Part shown: positions 1 through 6,873 of the stretch, one piece after another
Layout: every line of letters begins with the position of its first letter
Numbering within the stretch: position 1 is the stretch's first letter
Origin: Lysobacteraceae bacterium
GTDB taxonomy: Bacteria > Pseudomonadota > Gammaproteobacteria > Steroidobacterales > Steroidobacteraceae
Direction of reading: 5' to 3'
Length of the DNA stretch: 6,873 nucleotides
Assembly (NCBI GenBank): GCA_012516015.1
Contig: JAAYXG010000615.1
Coordinates: forward strand, 1 to 6,873
Translations under genes and position numbers: made by a program
Notes under the pieces: model-generated
Database searches by the model: none
What the model was told of the DNA's origin: nothing
Seen by the model: only the letters and a program-made list of their open reading frames with translations

Positions 1-291
1 ATCATCGAGGACAACTGCTTCATCGGAGCGCGCTCCGAAATCGTCGAAGGGGTCGTCGTCGAAGAAGGCGCCGTGATTTCGATGGGCGTCTACATCGGCG
101 CGAGCACGCGCATCTACGATCGTGAGCGCGACGAAGTCACCTACGGCCGCGTACCCGCCGGCGCCGTCGTGGTGCCCGGCAATCTCCCGGCGGCGAACGG
201 CAAATACAGTCTCTACTGCGCCGTCATCGTCAAGCGCGTGGACGCGCAGACGAAGGCGAAGGTGGGCATCAACGCGCTACTCCGTGAGTAG
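1..291 (+). CDS. dapD: Tetrahydrodipicolinate N-succinyltransferase, C-terminal part (5' end outside window)
   Basis: The frame is open from base 1 and encodes the last 96 residues, ending in [10 protein letters not shown] and a TAG stop. DapD transfers succinyl from succinyl-CoA to tetrahydrodipicolinate in the succinylase branch of lysine and diaminopimelate synthesis, in the cytoplasm. The visible part is the end of the left-handed beta-helix plus the C-terminal domain: [18 protein letters not shown] carries the hexapeptide-repeat pattern, followed by [22 protein letters not shown] and [15 protein letters not shown]. These match my memory of Escherichia coli DapD almost residue for residue. 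The start and promoter lie to the left of the window. dapE, from the same pathway, lies about 4.5 kb downstream on the same strand, beyond the pst genes. The next gene, pstB, is convergent. Confidence 0.97.
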   Translation: MIEDNCFIGARSEIVEGVVVEEGAVISMGVYIGASTRIYDRERDEVTYGRVPAGAVVVPGNLPAANGKYSLYCAVIVKRVDAQTKAKVGINALLRE

Positions 292-297
292 CGCTGC

Positions 298-448
298 CGG
301 GTTGACGGTTGACAGTTGACGGTTGACGGCCCGAAACGCGCATTCGCGCGCCAAGAGCGCCTAGCCAGTACGCATTGATCAGTACTCGTAGCGGGGATCG
401 ACTCAGCGGACTCTGGCTGTCAACTGTCAACCGTCAACTGTCAACCCG
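298..448. repeat. Heptamer inverted repeat A (GTTGACR x4 arms)
   Basis: The left arm (298-331) is CGG, four tandem 7-bp units GTTGAC[A/G], then GCC. The right arm (415-448) is its inverted counterpart with the same four units. Of 34 arm positions 30 are complementary, and all four mismatches fall on the seventh base of a unit: left G,A,G,G against right, read inverted, A,G,A,A. The 83-base spacer (332-414) has no gene. The element fills most of the 180-base space between the convergent dapD and pstB stops. The hexamer GCGCTG occurs just outside both ends (291-296 and 453-458), which could be chance. I do not recognise a named family. A bidirectional terminator, mRNA-protecting hairpin or REP-type element are all possible. 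Confidence 0.85.
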
Positions 449-449
449 A

Positions 450-466
450 GGGGCGCTGTGCGCCCC
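450..466 (-). terminator. GC hairpin immediately after pstB
   Basis: GGGGCGC-TGT-GCGCCCC is a perfect 7-bp stem with a 3-base loop. It starts five bases beyond the pstB stop codon when read on the minus strand. No clear U-run follows, so it is a weak candidate for an intrinsic terminator, though the heptamer repeat continues right behind it. It could equally act as a 3'-end stabiliser for the pst transcript. Confidence 0.4.
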
Positions 467-471
467 GAGCA

Positions 472-1404
472 TCAGCCGTAGCGGCCAGTAATATAATCCT
501 CAGTCGCCTTCTTCCCCGGGTTCGTGAAGATCTTCGCGGCCTCGTCGAATTCGATGAGCTCACCGAGGTACATGAACGCCGTGTAGTCGGAGACGCGCGC
601 GGCCTGCTGCATGTTGTGCGTCACGATGAGCACGGTGACCTGGTCGCGAAGCGTCGAGATCAATTCCTCGATCTTGGCCGTTGCGATCGGATCGAGCGCG
701 GAGGTCGGCTCGTCGAACAGGAGAATTTCGGGCGTCGTCGCGAGCGCGCGTGCGATACAAAGGCGCTGCATCTGACCGCCCGAGAGGGCGAGCGCGGAAT
801 CCTGCAAACGATCCTTCACTTCGTCCCATAGGGCCGCGCCGCGAAGCGCCTTCTCGACCTCCTCCGCGAGCGTCGCGCGATTGCGCACGCCGCGCAGACG
901 GAGCCCGTACGCCACGTTCTCGAATACCGATTTCGGGAACGGGTTCGGCTTCTGGAATACCATGCCGATGCGCATCCGCACTTCGATCGGATCGACATGT
1001 TCTCCGACGAGATTGAGGTTATCCGGATGCAGGGTGATGCTGCCCTCGTAGCGCGTATCGGGCTGTAGATCGTGCATGCGATTGAAGCAGCGCAGGAACG
1101 TGCTCTTGCCGCAGCCGGACGGCCCGATGAGCGCCGTCACCTGCTTATCTGCGATGGGGATGGTGAGATTCTTGAGCGCGCGATGCTGCCCGTAGTAGAA
1201 GCTCAGGTTCTCGACGGCGGCTTTGACTTCGAGCGTTCGCACCTTGCGCGTGTCGCCTACGGTGACCGAGATCTTCGGGCTTTCGCCGCGCTCGGGCGTT
1301 CCGGCCGGGACGGGTTGATCGTTTCGCAATGAGTGTTCCTCGCCGCTTCGCTCCCCAACCTGCGGAGGCAATTGTGCGCGAGCCATCGTGCTGGAATCCA
1401 TCAT
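472..1404 (-). CDS. pstB: Phosphate ABC transporter ATP-binding protein PstB
   Basis: PstB is the cytoplasmic ATPase that powers phosphate import by the PstSCAB complex. All ABC motifs are present in the 310-residue product: Walker [10 protein letters not shown] at 94-102, Q-loop glutamine 151 in [10 protein letters not shown], signature [15 protein letters not shown] at 207-221, Walker B ILLFDE at 227-232 and switch histidine 263 in VTHNM. The PstB-type segment [17 protein letters not shown] begins near residue 64 and the C-terminus ends DYITGRYG, as is usual in this family. The first about 60 residues are a polar extension missing from the E. coli protein. The start could be either of two adjacent ATGs (1404 or 1401) or Met7 (1386). 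None has a strong Shine-Dalgarno sequence; an AGG lies a few bases before the first. The gene follows pstA after 50 bases and is the last of the pst cluster. Confidence 0.96.
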   Translation of the reverse strand: MMDSSTMARAQLPPQVGERSGEEHSLRNDQPVPAGTPERGESPKISVTVGDTRKVRTLEVKAAVENLSFYYGQHRALKNLTIPIADKQVTALIGPSGCGKSTFLRCFNRMHDLQPDTRYEGSITLHPDNLNLVGEHVDPIEVRMRIGMVFQKPNPFPKSVFENVAYGLRLRGVRNRATLAEEVEKALRGAALWDEVKDRLQDSALALSGGQMQRLCIARALATTPEILLFDEPTSALDPIATAKIEELISTLRDQVTVLIVTHNMQQAARVSDYTAFMYLGELIEFDEAAKIFTNPGKKATEDYITGRYG

Positions 1405-1454
1405 TGTCTACCTGTCGCTCGGACGATCGTGTAAATCGGAGCAGAGAACCGCCA

Positions 1455-2399
1455 TTACCAGTTGATCTTCTTGCGGTAGCGATAGCGGATCCATATCGCA
1501 ACGCCGTTCATGAGCAGCGTCATCCCGAGCAGGATCGCGCCTGCTGCCGCGGCATTCGACTGGAATGCCGGATCGGGCCGCGAGACCCAGTTGAACATCT
1601 GGATCGGCATCGCCGTGAACGGGTCGTTGAGCCACCCGAACGAGATGAACGGAAATTCGCTCGTGAACGGCGACTCCGGCAAAAAGGCGATGAAGCTCAA
1701 TGCGCCGATCGTAATGATCGGCGCCGTCTCGCCGATCGCACGCGACAGACCGAGGATCATGCCGGTGAGGATGCCCCCCGTCGAATACGGCAAGACGTGG
1801 TCTTTCGTGACCTCCCAACGCGTTGCACCGAGACCGTACGCCGCTTCGCGTATCGCGTTCGGCACGGAACGAATCGCTTCTCGTGTGGCCACGATCACGA
1901 TCGGCAAGATCAAGAGCGCGAGCGTGAGCCCCGCGGCCGCGATGCTTTGGCCGAGATCGAACTGATACACGAACAAGCCGAGCGCGAGCAGTCCGTACAC
2001 GATCGAGGGCACGCCCGCGAGGTTCGTCACGTTGATTTCGATGATCGCCGTGAACCAGTTTTTCGGCGCGTACTCTTCGAGATAGATCGCAGCCGCCACC
2101 CCGACGGGGACGGCGCAGACCGCGGTCACGATCATGATCAGCGTCGTGCCGACCCACGCAGCCAGGATGCCGGCGCGCTCGGCGCGCCGCGAAGCGAAGT
2201 TCGTGAAGAAATCCCAGGTGAAGCGCTCGGAACCGTCGCGGACGAGGTCGATGAACAACACCGCCAAAATCGCGAGGCAAACGAGCATCACGAGCAGGCC
2301 GACGATGACGAAGACCTGATCGAGCACTTTGCGCCGAGACAGCCCGTCGCGAACGAGCTTCGGGTCGAGAAACGTCGCGATGGCTGGGTTGTCGCTCAT
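1455..2399 (-). CDS. pstA: Phosphate ABC transporter permease PstA
   Basis: PstA is one of the two inner-membrane permease subunits that form the phosphate channel with PstC. The 314-residue product starts MSDNPAIATF and ends RYRKKINW. Hydrophobic segments lie near 28-52, 79-105, 127-145, 152-172, 209-238 and 284-304, the six-helix plan of this family. The EAA loop that docks on PstB is at about 185-205 (EAAYGLGATRWEVTKDHVLP). GLSRAIGETAPI at 218-229 carries the conserved Arg and Glu of Pst permeases. The frame stays open for 240 codons upstream across pstC, but that part overlaps pstC and has no PstA character. The ATG at 2399 is chosen because a GGGAGG lies seven bases upstream and because it shares one base with the pstC stop (TGATG), which suggests translational coupling. 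Confidence 0.96.
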   Translation of the reverse strand: MSDNPAIATFLDPKLVRDGLSRRKVLDQVFVIVGLLVMLVCLAILAVLFIDLVRDGSERFTWDFFTNFASRRAERAGILAAWVGTTLIMIVTAVCAVPVGVAAAIYLEEYAPKNWFTAIIEINVTNLAGVPSIVYGLLALGLFVYQFDLGQSIAAAGLTLALLILPIVIVATREAIRSVPNAIREAAYGLGATRWEVTKDHVLPYSTGGILTGMILGLSRAIGETAPIITIGALSFIAFLPESPFTSEFPFISFGWLNDPFTAMPIQMFNWVSRPDPAFQSNAAAAGAILLGMTLLMNGVAIWIRYRYRKKINW

Positions 2400-3322
2400 C
2401 AGTACGCCTCCCGGAAGCGTCGCGTAAGAGAGAAGCCGATGACGTTGAAGACGAGCGTCATGATCATGAGCACGAGACCCGCCGCGAAAATGCTCTGGTA
2501 CCCGACGCTTCCATGCGGCAGATCGCCGAGGCTCACCTGAACGATGTAAGCCGTGATCGTGGCCGCGGGCTGGGTGGGGTCGAACGTGAAGTTCGGCTGC
2601 ATGCCGGCCGCGATTGCGACGACCATCGTCTCGCCGACCGCACGCGAAATGCCGAGAATGAACGCGGCCGCCAAGCCGGAGAACGCGCCGGGCACGACCA
2701 CGTGCAGAGCCGTTTGCAGACGAGTTGCGCCCATCGCATACGAACCTTCGCGCATGTAGCGCGGCACCGCGCGCATTGCATCCTCGCTGAGCGAGCTCAC
2801 GTACGGCACGATCATCAGCCCGATCACGAGGCCCGCGCTCAGCATGTTGAAGCCCGGCAGATCGGGCATGAGCCATTGCAACGCCGGCGTCACCATCGTG
2901 AGCGCGAAGTAACCGTAGACGACCGTCGGCACGGCGCCCAAGAGCTCGAGAATGGGCTTGACCGTCTCGCGTAGCCTGCTCGGTGCGAACTCGCTCAAGT
3001 AGATCGCGATCAGCGTGCCGAGCGGCACGGCCACGAGCAGCGCAACGATCGTCGTCGTGAGCGTTCCGGCGACGAGCGGCAGGATGCCGTAGCGCGCATC
3101 CGCGAACAACGGCGTCCACATCGTGCCCGTCAGGAACTCGACGATTGAGACGTGCTCGAAGAACGCGCTCGATTCGATGAGCAAAATGGCGACGATGGCT
3201 AGCGTGGTGAATACCGCCACCAAGCCCGCGGCCAGCAGCAATAGCTCGACCGCGCGATCGCGCAACTTCCGGTATCTCAGCGCGGCGCGCGAAAGAGCCG
3301 GTGTGAAATCTGTGGCGCTCAA
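2399..3322 (-). CDS. pstC: Phosphate ABC transporter permease PstC
   Basis: PstC pairs with PstA to form the transmembrane phosphate pathway. The 307-residue product has hydrophobic segments near 27-49, 81-108, 124-145, 160-176, 213-240 and 277-300. The cytoplasmic EAA-type loop is at about 190-215 (MREGSYAMGATRLQTALHVVVPG; EGS replaces EAA). GISRAVGETMVV at 224-235 carries the conserved Arg and Glu of this family. Length and overall pattern agree with E. coli PstC (about 319 residues). The only upstream start in frame is a TTG at 3322; no ATG or GTG occurs before Met68, which lies after the first helix. No convincing Shine-Dalgarno precedes the TTG, so expression may be low or the exact start may differ. 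The gene is separated from pstS by 295 bases containing a REP-like hairpin. Confidence 0.95.
   Translation of the reverse strand: MSATDFTPALSRAALRYRKLRDRAVELLLLAAGLVAVFTTLAIVAILLIESSAFFEHVSIVEFLTGTMWTPLFADARYGILPLVAGTLTTTIVALLVAVPLGTLIAIYLSEFAPSRLRETVKPILELLGAVPTVVYGYFALTMVTPALQWLMPDLPGFNMLSAGLVIGLMIVPYVSSLSEDAMRAVPRYMREGSYAMGATRLQTALHVVVPGAFSGLAAAFILGISRAVGETMVVAIAAGMQPNFTFDPTQPAATITAYIVQVSLGDLPHGSVGYQSIFAAGLVLMIMTLVFNVIGFSLTRRFREAY
2407..2412 (-). promoter_or_regulatory. Ribosome binding site fixing the pstA start
   Basis: On the minus strand GGGAGG lies seven bases before the ATG at 2399, inside the last codons of pstC. It supports this start over the much longer open frame upstream and fits coupled translation at the TGATG junction. 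Confidence 0.75.
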
Positions 3323-3339
3323 GACTAGATCTTTGGCAA

Positions 3340-3357
3340 CTCTACCGCTTATGACAG
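3340..3357 (-). promoter_or_regulatory. Possible half Pho box upstream of pstC
   Basis: The minus strand reads CTGTCATAAGCGGTAGAG. The first nine bases match the first half of the E. coli PhoB box consensus (CTGTCATAAAACTGTCAC) exactly, while the second half barely matches. It ends 17 bases before the pstC TTG. It could allow PhoB-dependent expression of pstCAB separate from pstS, but the missing second half and lack of a clear -10 leave it uncertain. Confidence 0.25.
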
Positions 3358-3420
3358 CACGCAGCTTGGCGGGCGCGCGCCGGGGGCGAACTTTACCAGA
3401 GCGACGCCGAGAGCGGATGG

Positions 3421-3492
3421 TGTAGGTCGGAATTCATTCCGACTCATTCTCCGGTTCCGATGTCTGCTGGTCGGAATAAATTCCGACCTACA
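3421..3492. repeat. REP-like inverted repeat between pstS and pstC
   Basis: Arms at 3421-3443 and 3470-3492 are inverted copies of 23 bases with one mismatch, separated by 26 bases. Each arm is outer TGTAG followed by an internal palindrome: GTCGGAAT-TC-ATTCCGAC (3426-3443) on the left and GTCGGAAT-AA-ATTCCGAC (3470-3487) on the right. A pair of palindromes in inverted orientation is the arrangement of REP/BIME elements, which are often dispersed in gammaproteobacterial genomes. It lies between two genes of one transport system, so a transcript crossing it would form a strong hairpin downstream of pstS. Confidence 0.85.
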
Positions 3493-3585
3493 TGGACGTT
3501 GGAAGTGCTGGGCTAGTCCGGAACATTGCCCAGCCGGCCTACAGGAGCTGTACGATCGCACGAGGTCGCGCTTCTTACCGGCGAC

Positions 3586-3606
3586 AGTCAACTGTCCACC
3601 GTCAAC
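3586..3606. repeat. Degenerate three-unit heptamer trace
   Basis: AGTCAAC TGTCCAC CGTCAAC are three consecutive 7-base units resembling the right-arm unit [T/C]GTCAAC of repeat A at 418-445, with one change in each of the first two. It starts 12 bases beyond the pstS stop. I see no matching inverted arm nearby, so it may be a decayed or partial copy of the same repeat family. Confidence 0.5.
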
Positions 3607-3617
3607 GCGTACAACGC

Positions 3618-4619
3618 TCACAGCTTCCCTTCCCTTGCCAGCAGATCGTCGATCGTTACGCCGACCTCAGGCGTGCCGCCGAACACGGTGCCTAGCTTCT
3701 TGTCTTGGAAGTGCTTGAGGGCGAGTCGATAGGCGTCATCGGGCAGCGGGACATAGCCCACTTCCTGCGCGAGCGCAGGGCCTTCGGTGAGATAGAACTC
3801 GATGAGCTCGCGCACCTCGGGACGCTTCGCGGCAGCCTCGCTCACGTAGATGAACAAGGGGCGCGACATCGGCTCGTAGCTTCCATCGATGACCGCCTCG
3901 ATGCTGGGGGCCACGGGCTTTCCGGCTTGATTCACGATGGGAACGGCGCGAACGCGCTCCTTGTTCTCGACGTAGTAGGCGTAGCCGAAGTAGCCGAGCG
4001 CATTTCTGTTGCTCTCGACGCCTTGAACGATCACGTTGTCGTCCTCGCTTGCAGCGAAGTCGCCGCGGCTTGCCTTGGACTTGCCGTTCACCGCCTCCGT
4101 GAAGTAGTCGAAGGTGCCCGAGTCGGCACCGGGCCCGAACAGCGCGAGCGGCTCCGCCGGCCACTCGGGGCGCACTTGATTCCAGCGAACGACGCGGCCC
4201 TGCGCGGACGGCTCCCACATCTTCCTGAGATCGGCGATCGTGAGCGATTTCACCCAAGTGTTCTTGGGATTGACGACGACCGTGAGCGCATCGAAAGCGA
4301 CCGGCAACTCCGTGTATCTCACACCGGCTTTCCGGCACGCTTCCATTTCCTCCTTCAGAATGGGGCGCGATGCATTCGAGATATCCGTCTCGCCGCGGCA
4401 AAACTGCTTGAAGCCGCCGCCTGTGCCCGAGATGCCGACGGTCACACGCACCTTGCCGCGCTTCGAGAGCTGGAACTCCTCGGCGACCGCTTCTGCAATC
4501 GGAAACACGGTGCTCGAGCCGTCCATCTTGACCATCGCCTGCGCCGATGCGACGGGCGAAATCGCCATTGTCGCGAACAGAGCTGCTCCGAGTACGCCAA
4601 GCGTGTGCCGCAACTTCAT
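3618..4619 (-). CDS. pstS: Periplasmic phosphate-binding protein PstS
   Basis: PstS captures phosphate in the periplasm and hands it to the PstC-PstA channel. From the ATG at 4619 the product has 333 residues. The first about 28 form a Sec signal peptide: basic MKLRH, a hydrophobic stretch to about 23, and a small-residue cleavage region ASAQA. Binding-protein landmarks are DGSSTVFPIAEAVAEEF (33-49), SGTGGGFKQFCRGETDISNASRP (64-86) and GPGADSGTFDYF (162-173). This resembles the SphX-like branch of PstS rather than the E. coli type. Two cysteines remain in the mature protein, C74 and C95. A GTG five codons upstream is in frame but would engulf the GAGG that lies nine bases before the ATG, so the ATG is preferred. 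It is the first gene of the pst cluster, with its own upstream region carrying a candidate Pho box. Confidence 0.95.
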   Translation of the reverse strand: MKLRHTLGVLGAALFATMAISPVASAQAMVKMDGSSTVFPIAEAVAEEFQLSKRGKVRVTVGISGTGGGFKQFCRGETDISNASRPILKEEMEACRKAGVRYTELPVAFDALTVVVNPKNTWVKSLTIADLRKMWEPSAQGRVVRWNQVRPEWPAEPLALFGPGADSGTFDYFTEAVNGKSKASRGDFAASEDDNVIVQGVESNRNALGYFGYAYYVENKERVRAVPIVNQAGKPVAPSIEAVIDGSYEPMSRPLFIYVSEAAAKRPEVRELIEFYLTEGPALAQEVGYVPLPDDAYRLALKHFQDKKLGTVFGGTPEVGVTIDDLLAREGKL

Positions 4620-4681
4620 GTGTCTGGACCTCACCGCGTCGCCGAGTGGCCTTTGGAACGCGCGCAGTGTGCCAATCCTTC

Positions 4682-4699
4682 ATTACAGTTCTGTTACGA
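4682..4699 (-). promoter_or_regulatory. Candidate Pho box upstream of pstS
   Basis: The minus strand reads TCGTAACAGAACTGTAAT. Against the E. coli consensus CTGTCATAWAACTGTCAY about 12 of 18 positions agree, with the second half (CTGTAAT) agreeing at six of seven and the first half weaker. It ends 62 bases before the pstS ATG, a normal distance for a PhoB-activated promoter, and the gene is a textbook PhoB target. I could not pick out a convincing -10 box. Confidence 0.5.
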
Positions 4700-4767
4700 G
4701 GTGGCCGAGCGTGCCCGCGGTTTCGGGCCCGATACGTGTCATTTCGTCGTACGTTCGCCATGATCGC

Positions 4768-5986
<1,219 letters not shown>

Positions 5987-5989
5987 CTC

Positions 5990-6080
5990 AGGGGATAATG
6001 ACTAGGGGATAGGGGGTAGTCAGAGCAGCAGCCGCGCTGCTGCGTCTTTATTCTGACTATCCCCTACCCCCTATCCCCTA
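5990..6080. repeat. Heptamer inverted repeat C (AGGGGRT arms)
   Basis: The left arm, read on the plus strand from 5990, is AGGGGAT, AATGACT, AGGGGAT, AGGGGGT, AGTCAGA (to 6024). The right arm, read on the minus strand from 6079 to 6052, is AGGGGAT, AGGGGGT, AGGGGAT, AGTCAGA. The right arm thus carries one more AGGGGAT before the shared AGTCAGA than the left arm does, a difference of exactly one 7-base unit. The arms enclose a GC-rich hairpin. The element fills nearly the whole dapE-dsbB gap, and its right end includes the dsbB stop codon (TAG, 6080-6078). Sequence is unrelated to repeat A but the period, inverted layout and convergent location are the same. Confidence 0.85.
6025..6052 (+). 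terminator. Probable intrinsic terminator of dapE, in the core of repeat C
   Basis: GCAGCAGC-CGC-GCTGCTGC (6025-6043) is a perfect 8-bp stem with a three-base loop, followed on the plus strand by GTCTTTATT, a moderately T-rich tail. It begins 39 bases after the dapE stop. Read toward dsbB's end on the minus strand no T-run follows, so the minus-strand function is less clear. Pairing of the flanking heptamer arms would extend it into a longer structure. Confidence 0.55.
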
Positions 6081-6593
6081 GACACTTCCACTGCGCTCAG
6101 TGGCGGCACGGACGTTTACGATCACGCCGTAGGTCGCGAGTACTGCGAGGCTGATCAAGACCCACCAGGGCATCGACAACCCCAACAGTGTCCAGTCGAC
6201 AGTGCCGCATTCGCCGGATCCGGCGAGCACCTTCGTCACGACTTCTTTGAGCGGGAGGATCTCCAGCATGTAGTCGAGGTCGGCGCCGCACGCCGCGACG
6301 GTGCCTGGCGGCTGGGCTTGGATCCAGATGTGCCTCGCGGCAATGGCGATGCCGCCGAGCGCCGCGAGCGCGAGCAGGCCGGCATACACGAACGCACCGA
6401 TGCGGCGAGGATTGTGAAGCGCCGCGATCAAGAAAAGAACGCCGACGACGATCACCGCCACGCGCTGAAAGATACAGAGCGGACACGGCGCGAGCCCGAG
6501 CACGTGCTCCGCATAAAGCGCGTACCCGAGCAGCGCGGCACACGCTAGAAATCCGAGCCCGTTGCCGAGCCGGCGGCTGACCGGAAGCTGCAT
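6078..6593 (-). CDS. dsbB: Disulfide bond formation protein DsbB
   Basis: DsbB is an inner-membrane protein that reoxidises periplasmic DsbA and passes electrons to quinones. The 171-residue product has four hydrophobic segments near 13-33, 43-60, 67-88 and 143-162. The first periplasmic redox pair is C37-P-L-C40 and the second pair is C102 and C129, close in spacing to E. coli C41/C44 and C104/C130. R44 in CIFQR corresponds to the quinone-related Arg48 of E. coli. The ATG at 6593 has GGAAGAA seven bases upstream. It lies 37 bases after phoU on the same strand, so the two may be cotranscribed. Its TAG stop falls inside the outer end of repeat C, so the last codons abut the repeat. Confidence 0.95.
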   Translation of the reverse strand: MQLPVSRRLGNGLGFLACAALLGYALYAEHVLGLAPCPLCIFQRVAVIVVGVLFLIAALHNPRRIGAFVYAGLLALAALGGIAIAARHIWIQAQPPGTVAACGADLDYMLEILPLKEVVTKVLAGSGECGTVDWTLLGLSMPWWVLISLAVLATYGVIVNVRAATERSGSV

Positions 6594-6617
6594 CGTCGGA
6601 TTCTTCCGTTTTGATTC

Positions 6618-6629
6618 TTCTCGCGAGAA
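6618..6629. other. 12-bp perfect palindrome between phoU and dsbB
   Basis: TTCTCGCGAGAA is perfectly self-complementary and occupies a third of the 37-base gap, just after the phoU stop. It could be an operator, but is short and also sits where a transcript would simply read through. Function unknown. Confidence 0.3.
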
Positions 6630-6630
6630 A

Positions 6631-6873
6631 TCACGTCCGCGGCGAACGCGTCTTCACGTGCTGCTCGACGTCCTCAATTGACAGGTGACGGATGTCTTTC
6701 CCATACACCATGTAGACGACGTACTCGCACACGTTCTTCGCATGATCGCCGATCCGTTCGAGAGCACGTGCCACCCAAAGCACGTCGAGGGCGCGTCGAA
6801 TCTGGCGCGGATCCTCCATCATGAACGTGATGCATTGACGCTGGATGGCTTCGTATTCTTCGTCCACGAGGCG
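6631..6873 (-). CDS. phoU: Phosphate signalling regulator PhoU, C-terminal part (5' end outside window)
   Basis: The frame is open to the window edge and encodes the last 80 residues, ending VKTRSPRT with a TGA stop. PhoU connects the Pst transporter to the PhoR kinase and keeps the Pho regulon off when phosphate is plentiful. The segment [52 protein letters not shown] matches the end of the second three-helix repeat of PhoU. It contains the E-R-I-G-D-H-x-x-N signature whose acidic residues bind metal clusters in known structures, and it closely resembles the E. coli C-terminus as I recall it. In E. coli phoU follows pstB directly; here it lies upstream of dsbB, on the same strand as pst but separated from pstS by dapE. 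Confidence 0.94.
   Translation of the reverse strand, partial: RLVDEEYEAIQRQCITFMMEDPRQIRRALDVLWVARALERIGDHAKNVCEYVVYMVYGKDIRHLSIEDVEQHVKTRSPRT

Noticed and set aside
298..448. Heptamer arrays as a CRISPR array
   Set aside because: Units are only 7 bases, directly adjacent without spacers, and arranged as inverted arms; no cas genes are present.
1329..2540. Plus-strand open frame of 403 codons opposite pstB and pstA
   Set aside because: It lies antisense to well-supported pstA and pstB, is very rich in Arg, Asp, Glu and His as expected from an antisense frame of GC-rich membrane genes, and shows no recognisable domain.
2400..3119. Upstream in-frame extension of pstA by 240 codons
   Set aside because: It overlaps pstC in another frame on the same strand, is Arg/Ala-rich without membrane segments, and the ATG at 2399 has a good ribosome binding site.
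3507..3534. GCTGGGC...GCCCAGC stem in the pstS-pstC gap as a terminator
   Set aside because: The stem is 7 bp with a 14-base loop and no T-run on either side; too weak to list as a separate feature.
4620..4634. Upstream GTG start for pstS adding MRSRH
   Set aside because: The likely ribosome binding site (GAGG) overlaps these codons, and the signal peptide is well formed from the ATG at 4619.
4737..4755. TGTCAT on the plus strand as a Pho box for dapE
   Set aside because: Only one half-site matches; the following 11 bases do not give a second TGTCA-like half, and dapE is not a usual Pho target.
3705..4763. Plus-strand open frame of 352 codons opposite pstS
   Set aside because: Antisense shadow of pstS with no domain or start context; it would run through the pstS upstream region including the Pho box.

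Overview
The window is GC-rich, densely coding chromosomal DNA. It most likely comes from a gammaproteobacterium, perhaps near Xanthomonadales/Steroidobacterales. That placement rests on a succinylase-branch lysine pathway (DapD, DapE), a DsbB close to the enterobacterial form, a complete Pst phosphate transporter with PhoU, and palindromic or heptameric intergenic repeats. It is an inference from protein resemblance and style; no rRNA or marker gene is present.

Layout: the 3' end of dapD (+, 1-291) meets pstB tail to tail, with a heptamer inverted repeat between them (292-471). pstB, pstA and pstC run on the minus strand (472-3322). pstA overlaps pstC by one base, and a 50-base gap separates pstA from pstB. 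A 295-base gap (3323-3617) holds a REP-like inverted repeat, a degenerate heptamer trace and a possible half Pho box. pstS follows, still on the minus strand (3618-4619). A divergent promoter region (4620-4840) carries a candidate Pho box facing pstS and a good sigma70-type promoter facing dapE (+, 4841-5986). dapE converges on dsbB (-, 6078-6593) across a second heptamer inverted repeat with a terminator-like core. The 3' end of phoU (-, 6631 to the window end) lies upstream of dsbB on the same strand.

Functionally, PstS binds phosphate in the periplasm, PstC and PstA form the membrane channel, PstB supplies ATP hydrolysis, and PhoU links transporter state to PhoR/PhoB signalling. DapD and DapE act in the lysine/diaminopimelate pathway. 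DsbB reoxidises DsbA for periplasmic disulfide formation. The pst block sits between dapD and dapE, and phoU is separated from it by dsbB and the opposing dapE.

The protein-coding genes are ordinary housekeeping genes and I found no new enzymatic system. The least explained content is in the intergenic spaces. Both tail-to-tail junctions carry long hairpins built from 7-bp units, GTTGACR in one and AGGGGRT in the other, with the same architecture but unrelated sequence. The pstS-pstC gap carries a third hairpin of a different, REP-like kind.
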